Source: Exobasidium rhododendri
Lineage: Eukaryota; Basidiomycota; Exobasidiomycetes; Exobasidiales; Exobasidiaceae
Direction of reading: 5' to 3'
Length of the DNA: 64,000 bases
Assembly: GCA_026210745.1 (NCBI GenBank)
Contig: CP110631.1
Location: 2,108,001-2,172,000, forward strand
Made by a program: the position numbers and the translations under genes. Under the pieces are notes generated by a model, which saw only the letters and a list, made by a program, of their open reading frames with translations, ran no database searches and was not told where the DNA came from. This document shows positions 1 to 12,077 of the stretch, one piece after another. The number at the start of each line of letters is the position of its first letter. Position 1 is the stretch's first letter.

Positions 1-3000
1 CTTTTGGAGCCAGGTGGAAATCTTGTCCTGAGTGAACGCGGTGTAGTGGACAGTGGAGTAGTAGAAGTGATCGAGCCTCATCCTGACTTCCGCATCTTTT
101 TTGCTCTGGATCCACGTCACGGCGAGTTGAGTAGAGCTATGCGCAATCGCGGTCTTGAAATATACATGGAGCCCTTTCACGACGAAGAAAGGGAGGGGCA
201 CGAAGAGGACTGGATCGGCGATGCTACTCTTCAAAGCGCTCAGACTTGGACAGAGCCCGTTGAAGCACAGCGGGAGGACAAATACAGTCACAAAATGTCC
301 ATGCAATTAGCTTTACTTGGTCGAGCGCTGTCTCCACTGCAACTGCACATCGCCCACCACATTGTAAAGGAGGAACAGATCCGTCATCTTCAAATTCTGC
401 TGAACAGTACCTTGATTGCAGAGACCTCGCTCACGCTGAAGTCGCATTTGAAACTTACATCAACCGTCAATGCATCCTTTGTGGACGAGATGGGCTTTGA
501 TCTGCAACTGAATCCCAATACTTTCCAGAGAGAGTCCAAAGAGCAGAGCAGCTTCTCTCACGTTCTTGAGCTGCTGGTAAAGACCAGCACATTTCTTGCC
601 TACTTGCAAAGTGCGACAGCTGGAATAACAAGAAGCGACAGTCAAGAAGAAGCAAGCATACTGCAAAAGTCAGCCCTGTACAGTCGAGGACAAGAAATCG
701 AGCAGCTTTCCCGCCAAGATCGACACCTTTTCTCGTTGGTCGTATCTGTCGCAGGAGGACTTCAAGGGCGTCTTCGCGCAGATCTCACGATGAACGATGG
801 GATGACGAGGGTCATTCAATACCTGCTTGATTGCTCCGGCTTCTTGACCTTGAAATGGAGCAGCGCTACACTCAACGACTATAGTATAAGCAAGATTGTG
901 ATTGAAAAGATGCAGAGTGCACTGACTGACTTGTCAAAGCTCGGCATGCCAAGCATGGATGATGTAGAAGATGAGATTGACTCTGTGTCTCGTCAAATCA
1001 AGCTCACTTCTGGACACGCAATGCACCAAATCTGGAGGTGCTTTCTGCCGTCGGTCTTTGAGCCGGAGGCACTCAATTTGGCTGTGTGTATCACTCAGTA
1101 TTTGTCAGAAAAGGGCAAGAGAGTGTCGCAAGGTAAGAGAAAGGAAGAGCTGGTGGAGCAGAGAGAGAAAGAGAAGGAAAACTGACATAGAAGACGTTTC
1201 TTTCACAAACCTCCTACTCATACAAAACAGACCTTGTCTCGAACGCGGTTGACGTAGCTGCCACTCTATTGGAGGATCACAGTCAGTGGACAGAGGAAGA
1301 GCGCGGCGAGTTAATTTCAGTCGCTCGTCGTGTCATCTCTGCGTTGAAACAGGATCAGAAGCGTTCTCAGCAGGAGGGACAAGAAGAACAAGAGGAGCAA
1401 CAGAAGGAAACCTCGCCAAATGATGATTACCTCCTCCTGTGCGCTCTGCTTCTACGGGTCTCCTACAGCAACAAAGAGGAAACATCCAATGCACAGAGGC
1501 GACAGACTTCTCTCATGGAGCATATCAAGACTGACGAGGCATTCCCCAAGGATGTCGCTGTATCGCTCAAGTCGACTGCAGCCCTCTCTTGCAGTGCCAA
1601 GCTGCCGGCAGTCTCCAAGAGCAGTCTGAGCTGGGTTAAAGGTATCTTCCTGAGCGCGCCCCTTCAAGCAAGTCAAGCTGGAAATACGCAGGATTTATTC
1701 CGACCTCTTCTTTTGTTTTCGGTGCTTCAACGTTGCTCAAGCACCGTCAAGACGTCTTTTTCCGAATTGCAAGTGAAGAAGGAGCAGATCAAGACGCTGG
1801 TAGAGATCGTCGGCCATATATCGCCAAACGCAAGTGAAAGTCGTAGCCAAGCGATGGACGTTCTTCTTCTGAGCAGCATCAACGCAATCTCTGCTGCCCT
1901 GGTGCAAGCCCTTTGTGAGCAATTTAACGTTTTGGGAGCAGAAGAGCAGCTTCACAAAGTCGTGCAATCGAGTAGCAGCACAGATCGGCGTGATCGGATC
2001 ACGGCAGTCATCAATCTGCCCACCCTATCCGACGATTGTAAGGCTCTTGCGATGGACATTATGTCGAGCATGGATCAGGCAATCGTCCTAGAGGAGAGCG
2101 ATGATGTCTCCTTGAAGGACAAGGGTATAGCTGCCCTGCAATTTGGCTTGACGTCAATCAACGCCTTCCTGCCCAATATTGCAATCGATCCCCTTGTAGC
2201 GCAACAAACAGAAGAAGATCTTCAAATGTATCGACGAGATCGACTCGAGGAGGAAAAAGCGGCTGCGCTTGATGTGGAAAAAAGGGTCACCGGTAACGTC
2301 AGCTCTCCTTTGATCCAATCCATCGAGACAAGTCTTGCCGCTATACCGGCTAGCGGCGACGTAGCGAGTAAGGCGGGCAGAAGAGACATTCTGAAGAGGG
2401 AGACCAGCACGGACTTGCTTCAGAAGCTCCACAGTGAACTGTTTGCCTTCTCCAAGCAAGTCCTCAATGAAAGCAAGATGGAAGAGCTGTGGAACAAGCA
2501 CATGGATAGTGATGTCATTGTGGGACGCTTGCGAAACTTACAATCGACGATCTGCGCCATGCTGGAAAGGTTACCGGTGATCTATCGCTCGATCTGGGAC
2601 CTTACGAGACCCTTTGAACATTCGCTTTCCGTCATTCTGTTGGGTCTGGGAATGCTGCTCCAGGCGATCACTGTCGAATCGAGGAGTAAGACGGTGACCA
2701 GGAATGAGGCGATCATCGATAGTGTCGTCACTTTTCCCACCAGTCTTGCCACAAAGAAGCTCATCTTGCAGGAGATTCCAATGCAACTGAGAGCAGAGAG
2801 CACGCTCGGTAGCATGCTTGTTCCTCTTCTTCTCATGAAGGCTAGAGCGGTGGTATTCGATCTGAAAGGCAGCAGCAACAATTGGACAAAAGGCTCCGTC
2901 TCCGTCTTGCGGGACTGCTATGATCAGCTTTGGCATCTCTGGACGCTCGATGAAGAGCATCAGAAGCAGCAGCGAGAGGAAGAGCAAAGCTTATACAAGG

Positions 3001-6000
3001 TGAAAAGGCTCGACATGACGGCAGAAGAAGAAGCGACGATGGAAGAAGAAGAGTTCCTGCAGTACTTTCCTCAGTACACTGATCTCATGGAAGAGAGTGG
3101 CGTGCATCCAAATCAGTCCATCGGAGCACAGCGTAGGAAGCCGGCGGGCAAGGCAGGAACCTTCTTCGGCCCTCTGCATGTCCAGAATCTCTTCAGCGTT
3201 CATCTGAGCCTCTTTGAGCATGTCAAGTTGGAAGAGCAAGATACTTTTGAGGGTGCTAGAGTGGAAGTGTTGCAGCGCTTGATGCATTCGAGCTACGGGG
3301 ACCTTTCCGAGCAACTCGATCGACAGAGCGCTACTTTGCAAATCTCCCTTTTTGACCAGACGCTTTCCCTCCACCATGAGTCGTCGTCGGAAATGGAGCG
3401 AGATTTCTACGTTGATGCGAATCCGGTCGAGGCGATCAAATTACAGGCCGTAGTGGAACGGATGGTGCGACGTCTTGATGGGCTTATCCGAGATTGGCCT
3501 GATCAGGAAGTTCTGCAACACATCAAGCAGCGTTGCCAACTCATTCTCGGCCTTGATTCGAGCAACCCCATCAATCAGCTTCTGCACTCCTTGGAAGGTC
3601 TCTTACATCACGCAGAGGACTGGAAGACATTTGCCAGCTCAAAGACATCGTTGCAAGCTCATCAAGATGAGATCATTGCTCTCATTATTGAATGGCGGAG
3701 ACTAGAATTGAAAGGATGGAAGAGTCTGCTCAACAAGGAGTCTACGCGCAGCAGATCATCTGTGTGTGACATGTGGTTCACCCTGTTTCAAGTGATCGTC
3801 AAAGTCGACTACGAGGGGGAGGAGGAAGAGGAGAAGAATGTCAGTGAATTGGTTTCCTTGCTCGATCAGTACCTGCGAGGATCAACGCTCGGTCAGTACA
3901 GCACTCGTCTTCAGCTCGTTCACTCTTTCGCAGCGTACCTGTCGGTTCTTCGTGGCCGCATGGGTGAAGCAAAAGTTCTCAAGGTGGAACTTCTCTTGAG
4001 CAACATTCACCGCTTCTTTGCTCAATTTGAATGCAAAGTGGTGGAGAGACTGGATGGTAAGAGAAAGATCCTGGAAAAGGAAATCAGTGACTACGTCAAA
4101 CTCGCCAGCTGGAAGGACACCAACATTCACGCTTTGAAGGTCAGCGCGGACAAGACGCATCGAAAGCTGCACCGGTGCTTGCGAAAGTTCCGCGATGCCT
4201 TGAATGAAGGTGTGGACCCTGTCTTGGCTGGGATCAGCGATACAAAGGAGTTGGCAGAGGCGTACAATGGCATCGATGCCATGCTTTCAGTCATACCCAC
4301 TCTCTCCAGCAGCGGTGCATCGGATGCAATGCAAGCCTGGCATGAGGTGGACACTACTGCCTTGCATCTTATCAAGCTGCCCACCACTCTTCAATCACTG
4401 CACAGCATGTATCAGAAGAGCATCTGTCATCTGTTGGACAATGAGTCGAGGACGTGGGCGCTGTTGGATCTTTCCAGCACCATCATTATACGAAGCGAAG
4501 CACTGGCAAAGCAGACTCCCACGATATGGAAGCAGGAGAATGACAAGCTAGTAAAGCACCTGGAGACAAGGAAGAGAAAGGCTTGGAGTGATCTGCTCCG
4601 TGAACTTCGTCGGATCGGCTTGACAGTCTCGTCTATCGACGGCGTCTCTTCCTCGGAGGCAACCAAGACTTCTGTCATATATATTGTTCCTCTACTGCAG
4701 GCAGACGTGAAGGGTACTCATACTGTGGATCTTGCGGAGGCAGACAATATACATTACCGACTCCTCTCGCTGCTTCCCGTCCTTCGTTCGACAATTAACA
4801 GCAGCACACGTAACCTGGATGTGCATGTCAGTCAGCTTCAAAGAGGTCTCAGCTTTGTCGAGAATGGATTCTTGGCCTCTCTCGTCGAAAGACGGAAGCT
4901 CAGCCAACTCCTGACACAGCTGCGGTGGATCGACCAGGTACAGGCACGAATAAGTGATCTTGTTGATGGGGCCGGAGATGGTCTCAGATCGCTTGCGACA
5001 ACATTTGATGGCGGAGCGGCTTCTGAAAGCCAGCTTGTCAGGTGTCTAGACAACTGGAGACGATTGCAATCTGGTCTGGAGGAGATCCTCGGTAAGGCCA
5101 GCAAGCACATCAGAGTTCTACCTTTCGGAAGCCAAGGAACAGACGAGAACCTAAGCAATATCGCGCAGTGTCAAGCTGAGGTAGCATCCTTTGTTGCTAG
5201 GGTGCAGAACCTCAGCGACTACTTTGAAGCGTCTCGTTGCACGCTCATCTCTGTGGACGAATACCAAGACGTGCTGAGTGCCTCGACTGTGTTGGACCGC
5301 GTGGAAGCAGTCCTCGGCAGAACTGCTCTGGAAGCGCCTTCCTTGCAATCGATGTGCATTTCCACATTGGATTGGCTTCGCTCTGCTCGATACGGCTTTT
5401 CGATGGAAACAGAAAGTGGTGACAGGAAGACGCCACTTGAACAAAGCAAAAGCATTGGCCAACAGAGCGATCGCATCATCTCCAGCATTCTCGTCATTGC
5501 TCAAGAGTTGCTGAAGTTGAGCTCAAGAAGTACTGCAGAGGGAGAAAAGGAAGGAGATGGCGATGAGTTGCCTGATCGTGCGTTGGTGACGGAGAGACTG
5601 CACCTGACGCAAATTCAGCGGGCGCTGCGTATCTCTCACCTCAAGGAAGAGGTGGAGCAGTTGTTTAAACTCTCCGACAGGACCTCGGTCGTGTCGAAGG
5701 CAGCATTGGCGAGACTTCAACCCTTTTTGAGCATGTACAAGATCTTCGTTGAGAATTTTGTTGGCGGTTCTTCGAAGTGGTACAGGGGCCTTCTCAAACT
5801 GAACGCTACCCTGTGCAAATTAGTGACTTCACTCGCTTCCAACGGGTTCTGTAAGCCTCGGCAGGAGGAAGAGCAGAGCGGAGAAGCAGGGAATGACAAA
5901 GAGGAACAACTTGAAGGTGGCATGGGACTCGGTGAAGGAGAAGGAGCGGAAGACGTCACTGATACGCTCAAAGACGATGAAATGATGGAGGAGCTACAAC

Positions 6001-6828
6001 AGGAGAAGACGGCGGAAAAGGAAGACGGTGAAACAAAGGGAGAGAAGAATGCAAAAGAGATGGAGGACGACTTTGACGGCGATATGGGTGACGTTGAGAA
6101 GGGCGACGATGAAGAGGAGGGCGATGATGATGATGATGATGAAGAGGATGAGCAACAAGATGTAGAAGAAGGAGTCGGAGAAGTCGACCCGCTAGACTTG
6201 GACGCTGTTGATGAAAAGACGTGGGGAGGACAGGATGAGGAGGAAAAGGAGGAAGGCAAAGACAAGAGTGAGAAAGAGAAAGCAGGTCAGGATAGTAAAA
6301 ATGAAAAGGGAGAGGAGAGCAAAGAGGCACCAAAGGCCAGCGAGGAAGGAAAGGACGACGAAGGCGCCGAGGGGGCAGGACAAAGAGGACAAGAGGAAGA
6401 TTCGGGCGACAGAGGAGAAGAAGGCAAAGAAAAGGAGGGCATTGAACAAGGCGAGGAAGAGGAGGAAGACCCTAACAAAGAAGAGAAGACGGAAGAAGGA
6501 GCGGAGGAGAAGGCAGACGAGGGAGAAGATGGTTCGGGCGAAGAGCAGGAAGAGCAGGAACAAGGGGATGGCTTGGGACGAGCTATCGATCAGGAAGCTC
6601 AACAAGCAGAGAATCTGGAGCTCGATGAGGATCTTCAGATGGACAATGATGGTGACGAGAAGAGCGATGGTGACGGCGATAGTGAGATGGATAATCTGTC
6701 AGCTCTGGATGGCGATGAGGAGAAAGAGCAAGAAAGAGGAGGTAATGATGACGAAATTTCCGCGGAGGAGCAACTTGAGACGACCAAGCTCAACGATGAT
6801 GATCCAAGGGATGCAGACAAGGAAGGAG

Positions 6829-6860
<32 letters not shown>

Positions 6861-8741
6861 CCTCACGGGGCTGGTGAAGATCCGATGGACGAAGACGACG
6901 GAGCACAGAATGGCGCAGAGGTAAAAGAAGTTCAAGATCAGGCTGAAACGCAGCAGGAGCAACAGAAGCAGGAGGGCGAGTCTGGCCTGATTGACGATAC
7001 GCCTGCCGACGATGCCACGATGAGAGGAGATGCATCCCAAGATACGTCATCCAATCAACAACAGTCTGCCAAATCATCCACCGGACGACAAACGGAAGCG
7101 AATGAGGATGCCTTCGCTTCATCAGAAGGGCAAGCACGCAAGGAAGAGAATCTGTTAAACGACCGCACGTCTCAGCCTAAGAAGGATCAATCGGAAGGTG
7201 GGAGAAAGCAAGCGGAAGATCAGGGCAGGAAAGGGGAGAGTCAGGGCGAAGAAGACTCGGAAAGAGAAGAAGAAGAAAGACAGCCTGCTAGAAGTTTAGG
7301 GGACGCCTTGAAGGAGTTTAAGCGCAACATGGACTCCATTGAGGAATCGCTCGGCGAGGAAGCTCGAGAAGAAGGAACGGGCATGCCAGATGAAGAGCCG
7401 AGTCAAGTCGAACACGTCCAAATCGACGAGGACAGTGAGATGCAGGCCCTCGGTGTAGCGCAGAATGAAGAAGCTGTTCACACTCTCGACGATCTGGCCA
7501 TGGAGGATGACGATCAGACGGAAGGAATGGAAGAAGCGCTTACTCGTTTGGACGAAGAGATGCAACAAATAGAGGCCAAGGAAAGATTCCAGCCTAGTGA
7601 CGCTTCTGATCAAGAACAAGAAAAGGACAAAGTTGACGCTAACATGGAAGACAAGCAAGGCGGCCTGATGACATCAGACGTCAAGGCTGGCATGGATGAT
7701 GATCAAGACGACAGAGTGGATGCAGAGGAGGAGGAGGAAGAGGAGCAGGAGGAGGAGGAAATGGAAGAGATCCAATCAGAAGACCTCAAGCTCGATGAGA
7801 GTATCGAGTCACGGATGGAGGCCCTATTCACGTCTACGGACCTGCAACAAAGACTGGAGATTGCGCAGGAGCTGTGGAAATCACACCTCGAAAGCACGGC
7901 CGATTATGCCTTTACGCTCAGTGAACAGCTACGGTTGATCCTGGCGCCGACGAAAGCTACCAAGCTGACCGGTGACTTCAAGACGGGAAAGAGGCTGAAC
8001 ATGCGCAAAATCATCCCCTTTATCGCCAGCGACTACCTCAAGGACAAGATCTGGCTGAGGAGGAATCTTGCGCAAAAGCGAGAGTATCAAGTCCTTCTCA
8101 GCATCGACGACAGCAAGAGCATGTTGGAAAGCAAGAACATGCTTCTGGCTTTCAAGAGTCTGGCCCTTGTCTGCAGCGCCCTGGATAAGTTGGAAGTGGG
8201 GCAGATTGGTGTGATGAAATTTGGACGCGAGGTGGAGTTGCTAAAAGGATTCGGAGTCGGAGGCAGTAGTGGCGGTCAGACCATCCAAGACCAAGAAGGT
8301 GCAAAGATCCTGGAACGACTTCAATTCCAGCAAAAGGGAACAGACGTGTCCACCATGCTTCAAAAGAGCTTCAACGTCCTCATGGAAGCGAGGGAGAATC
8401 AAAGCGTCACGTCCAGTCAGCTCTGGCAACTGCAAATCATCATCTCCGACGGTGTCTGTCAAGACCACAACAAGTTGCAATCACTGTTGCGTCGAGCGAA
8501 TGAGGAAAAGATTATGATCGTTTTCGTCATTTTGGACTCCTTGCAGCAGAACAGCAGTATCTTGACCATGAACTCGGTAAACTACACCACTGGAGCGAAC
8601 GGCAGACCGCAATTGCAGATGAACCGATACTTGGACTCGTTCCCGTTCGAGTACTTTATTGTTGTGCGAGATGTGGCGGATCTGCCAGACGTGCTAAGTA
8701 CCACACTCCGACAGTGGGCACAGAAGATTGCAGAGGCGTGA
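1..8741 (+). CDS. MDN1: Midasin (MDN1/REA1), C-terminal part; 5' end outside window
   Basis: Giant dynein-related AAA-ATPase that strips assembly factors (Rsa4, Ytm1) from pre-60S ribosomes in the nucleolus and nucleus. The window holds about 2,880 C-terminal residues of a protein usually near 4,900. Two exons are seen: 1-1132 and 1231-8741. The intron (1133-1230, GTAAGA...ACAG) restores phase exactly. The first residues carry the conserved end of an AAA module (GGNLVLSERG, IEPHPDFRIFFALDPR, SRAMRNRGLEIYM). A long helical linker follows, then a very acidic Asp/Glu-rich region (about 5,860-7,790) and a C-terminal VWA/MIDAS domain from about 8,030. Its metal-binding DxSxS motif is DDSKS at 8106-8120. 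The acidic run includes a GAA microsatellite near 6,830. The protein ends at TGA 8739-8741. Family identity is firm; the start cannot be seen. Confidence 0.95.
1133..1230 (+). other. Midasin intron
   Basis: Donor GTAAGA at 1133 and acceptor ACAG ending at 1230. Joining codon position 1 at 1132 to 1231 gives an uninterrupted frame that reads through to the ORF downstream. A CTGAC-like branch point lies near 1180. Confidence 0.85.
6826..6858 (+). repeat. GAA trinucleotide repeat inside midasin acidic region
   Basis: A run of GAA/GAG codons encodes a poly-glutamate stretch in the Asp/Glu-rich linker of midasin. It is in frame and the protein continues on both sides. Length variation here would change only linker charge. 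Confidence 0.8.
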
Positions 8742-9023
8742 GACAGGACAAGAGAGCAAAAAGAGAGAGATGAAGAGAGAAGGTCAAGGGAGGAAGAAGC
8801 CTGACAGTAGGAAAGAGAGTTTCGTGCATGTGTATTATATAGAGAAGAAAAGAAACAAAGCAATGACATTGTAATTGGTATCTTGAGAGTTGCGGAGTGA
8901 GACAGTGTTCTTGACATAATCAGAAGGGGGAAACAGAAAGACGAAAGGTATGCTGATGTAAAGAGAGGCGGAGAAATACAAGGGAATTGTGGCGTGGGGT
9001 GGGGGGAAAAGAGAAAAGGGGGA

Positions 9024-11246
9024 CTATCGGCATTCCAGCGACCTTGCAGCGTAGGGATTGTCTGGATCCGTCAGGACGGCTTGCTTGGGGTAAGGGCACA
9101 TCTTATGAGTGTACTTGACGCCATTAGAGTACGGCCGTAGTTGTGTGGAGTTGCCAATGTCACTAGGCAGCTCGTCTGTGCTGTTCTTGTATGCCGCGCC
9201 GATGATGAATTCTGGTGGTGTTGCATACTCGACCCATTCAAACAGTGCCAAGAGTGCATCATGATGGGCGTTGTATCGCAACGGTCTTGAGCCGTCTGCA
9301 TCCGCTTGTCCACCACCACCAAAATTCCAAGCGCCATCCCCACCACGGCAATGTCCCATTCCCGGTATATGGAAATAGCGATAGTAATGATCGAGTGGTC
9401 GCTCCAGTCGGGATACTTCCTTCACTTGCCCATGGTACCGATTCGAAGCTCCCGAAGGTATGAGCTGATCAGAGAGACCATGATAGTGTAAGATCTTGGA
9501 GCCTGTTTCAAAGTACTCTGTCAGATCTGCCTTTTCCGTGTTTGTGCCTCCAGGGTCGAGATCGTGCCCAAATTGAATCAGGGAGTAGTTGCCTTCCACG
9601 ACGACGTTGGGGTCAAAGTCTGTTACTTTATCTGTCCTGTTCAAGACTTGATACTGGAACCACCCCGGCGCAGGTGGAAACGGCGTACCGACCACGCCAT
9701 CAGTGACAGTCCAAACATTCTCACTGCCGTAGAGGACTGGTTCATGGATTATTCGGCCGTCAGGGTATCGTAAGGATTTGTAGATATCTTCGAGATTCCC
9801 CAACTGATCAGCAGAAAGACAAGAAGGAGAAGCAGTAACAGTGCTCTCACTTTCCTTTACCTTGCGTTCAGCGAGCAGAACATCAGTGGATGACGAAATA
9901 GACGTCGGGGAGGCGGCCGTAGTAGAGCTCTTGCCTGTCGTCGTCCCACTGTCGGATATCATGCTGAGCGATTCTGTTGGCGTGTCATTGCTGGCTGAGG
10001 TACTACTGTCGTTCGGGCAAAGGAGATCCTGAAAGGCGGGCTGACATTTCGCAGGATCCTGAACAACTGCATCCTGTACTCCGTCAATAAGATCACACTT
10101 CGCAATGATGTGCTTGTGAATGACCTTGTACAGACTTTTTGGAATATACCTCGGTGATGTTGTGTTTGCCTGCAACGAGTTGACGTGGATTTGATAGGCA
10201 TTTAAGTCGTTGTAGTAGATGGCCGGTGAGCCTGCTAAGATTCCGTCATAGTCCTTTGGATAATTTTGTGCTTCAGCGAATCCCTGCCTTCCACCAGTTG
10301 AACAGCCTTTAAAGTAGCTTGGGAAACCAGTACGACGCCTCCCTTTACTGGTCTTGCGATCTTTCACACCAAAAAACTCCTTTACAACTGCTTGCGAAGC
10401 AACAGTCGAAACATGAACAGCACGATGACCAAAGTCAACTTGACTAGGGACATTGCCAATCGTCCAATTCGTCAGACTTGCAGATCCAAAATGACCTCCG
10501 TTAGTAGAAGCAGCTGCTTCTCGATACCGGGTAATGACTTGCTTCATTTCGGGGTAGTTGACCGAGCCCCGTTGGCCTCCATTGCCGAGAAACACCAATC
10601 TACCTCTCCACCCATCTCGAGACGCAGGACCATCCGCTGCTTCTTTACTTCCTCGACGAGCTTTCAAGAATGCTTGGATGACATCTCTCGATTCTAGTAC
10701 TGTCGAGTTGCTGATCGCGTCCGTCGTTGTGGCGTTAGATGGCAATGGCATCCACACTTCAAACCACACATTAGATTGATCACTCGTCACAATATTAGCT
10801 CCAAATCGACAAAACGATGGTAAACCTCCGTCGAGTATCTGGACATTGTTCTCCTCTCCATATCCGACATCTGCCATGACGGACTCTCTATCCCACTCGC
10901 CAAGACTGCTTATTGCTGCATCTATATTCTCAGATGGCTGAAGCAACTCCTGTGGGATGTCGTCAAATAGCGCAGTCGTGCTGGGGTTTTCCCCTTCCAA
11001 GTAGGTCTTTGAGATTACGTTATTGAGTTGTAGCGGTTCATGAAGACGAGCTGCCAAGATGACAGGAATCGAGCTTTGCAGTTGGTCGCACGCAATTGCT
11101 GCATCGATAGTAGGCACTCCAGTGTAGTGTACCGGATACGGTCCAGGTGTGCTCCTTGCAGTGTGTTTGTAGGTAGTGCTCTGCGTGGTTGCTGCTATCA
11201 GGGAGAAAAGCGCGGCGATGAGAGAGAGAAGGTGTACGATCGGCAT
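9024..11246 (-). CDS. Secreted tannase / feruloyl esterase family enzyme
   Basis: Predicted secreted serine esterase of the tannase/feruloyl esterase family (alpha/beta hydrolase), 740 residues in one exon. The likely substrates are ester-linked phenolics such as feruloylated cell-wall polysaccharide or gallotannin; sequence alone does not decide. A signal peptide is clear at residues 1-23 (hydrophobic LLSLIAALFSLIAA). The nucleophile is Ser316 in GCSTGGRQG, followed by the acid Asp593 (HGLSDQ) and His632 (GMGHC). The Cys next to the Ser and the Cys after the His form the CS-D-HC signature of this family, where a disulfide joins the catalytic residues. A Ser/Thr-rich insert lies near residues 410-470. 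The ATG at 11244-11246 is chosen because the signal peptide follows directly. The gene is convergent with midasin, with 282 bp between stops. Confidence 0.88.
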   Translation of the reverse strand: MPIVHLLSLIAALFSLIAATTQSTTYKHTARSTPGPYPVHYTGVPTIDAAIACDQLQSSIPVILAARLHEPLQLNNVISKTYLEGENPSTTALFDDIPQELLQPSENIDAAISSLGEWDRESVMADVGYGEENNVQILDGGLPSFCRFGANIVTSDQSNVWFEVWMPLPSNATTTDAISNSTVLESRDVIQAFLKARRGSKEAADGPASRDGWRGRLVFLGNGGQRGSVNYPEMKQVITRYREAAASTNGGHFGSASLTNWTIGNVPSQVDFGHRAVHVSTVASQAVVKEFFGVKDRKTSKGRRRTGFPSYFKGCSTGGRQGFAEAQNYPKDYDGILAGSPAIYYNDLNAYQIHVNSLQANTTSPRYIPKSLYKVIHKHIIAKCDLIDGVQDAVVQDPAKCQPAFQDLLCPNDSSTSASNDTPTESLSMISDSGTTTGKSSTTAASPTSISSSTDVLLAERKVKESESTVTASPSCLSADQLGNLEDIYKSLRYPDGRIIHEPVLYGSENVWTVTDGVVGTPFPPAPGWFQYQVLNRTDKVTDFDPNVVVEGNYSLIQFGHDLDPGGTNTEKADLTEYFETGSKILHYHGLSDQLIPSGASNRYHGQVKEVSRLERPLDHYYRYFHIPGMGHCRGGDGAWNFGGGGQADADGSRPLRYNAHHDALLALFEWVEYATPPEFIIGAAYKNSTDELPSDIGNSTQLRPYSNGVKYTHKMCPYPKQAVLTDPDNPYAARSLECR

Positions 11247-11855
11247 GACGAGGGGAGGTGAGACGGGTGTGGATCAAACCATGAACGAAGGGGCGAAGGA
11301 CTCGTAGATGCTTAGTGGAGAAGAGGCATCGGCGATTGATCCAACGTCAGGAAAGAGTGTGTCTTGTGTGTGCTTGTACTGATGTTTTCCTTCTGCATGC
11401 CAATAGGGGGAACACATTAACGTTTGAGTCAGTGCCCTAGCCTTGTCGTATGCCGCTCTGCTACTGCGAGGATTGCCTGACACGCCCCCTCCCTCCCCCG
11501 CAACAGCCTGACAAGACTCGTGTATATACATCAGTGCACTACATCGGATCTGCTAGCCTCTCTTCGTGCGTGATGCAGGACAATGATGCATTTGCATTGA
11601 TGTGCAAGATCTATGTATACTTTGCACTTCTCCCGCTTGTAAAAGAAAGTCGGCAACTTGCGTACTAATCTACGGGGTGCTCGGATTCGAAGAAAGAAGC
11701 AGTGGAATCGCCTAAAGAGGTACACTTTTTCCAGAAAATGTAAGACAGTAGTTGTCCATTAGCCTCTTCTTCGCACCAAAAGGTGGTGTACTTACACAAA
11801 TGTACAGTAGACACCTTTTAGACTTTGTATTGTCCACTTGCCACCTTTTTATAAT
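11247..11855. other. Intergenic: tannase promoter side and left flank of transposon
   Basis: This stretch is the upstream region of the minus-strand esterase and reaches the left end of the Harbinger element. I see no convincing coding frame, RNA gene or repeat in it apart from the AAT target-site copy at 11853-11855. Confidence 0.5.
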
Positions 11856-11871
11856 AGGGGGTTTCACGCGT
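11856..11871 (+). repeat. Left terminal inverted repeat of Harbinger element
   Basis: AGGGGGTTTCACGCGT, exact reverse complement of the right end. The next base differs, so the perfect match is 16 bp. Confidence 0.85.
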
Positions 11872-11872
11872 A

Positions 11873-12040
11873 TTCACGATTGAGGCGAATCGTGTTTGAA
11901 ACCCGATTCAAGTGAATCACGATTCAACTTTGCCACGTGTTGGTGGTTTTTGGCTGTAAAAAGTGAATCATGATTCAGTCCAATCACGATTGGCTCGAAT
12001 CAGCTTCAAGAGCCTGTTTGGCACAAAACGCGATTCACGT
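11873..12040. repeat. Subterminal AATCACGATT-type repeats (left end)
   Basis: At least six close copies of a CGATTCACG / AATCACGATT / GAATCATGATTC element occur in both orientations just inside the left terminus. Some form short palindromes, such as GTGAATCACGATTCA. Related words (GCGATTGG, AAATCACG) appear inside the right end near 15,001-15,020. In PIF/Harbinger elements subterminal repeats are bound by transposase or the Myb-like partner; that role is inferred here. Confidence 0.6.
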
Positions 12041-12077
12041 CTTCCTTATTCATCTCCTCTATAAAAATTCCTATAAC

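Noticed and set aside
5717-7137. Several long Ser- or Leu/Phe-rich minus-strand frames and Lys/Arg-rich plus frames
   Set aside because: They are complements or frame shifts of the GAA/GAG/GAT-rich acidic region of midasin and have no independent features.
9071-11262. Short plus- and minus-strand frames inside the esterase gene
   Set aside because: Overlap the intact 740-residue esterase, which has all catalytic motifs.
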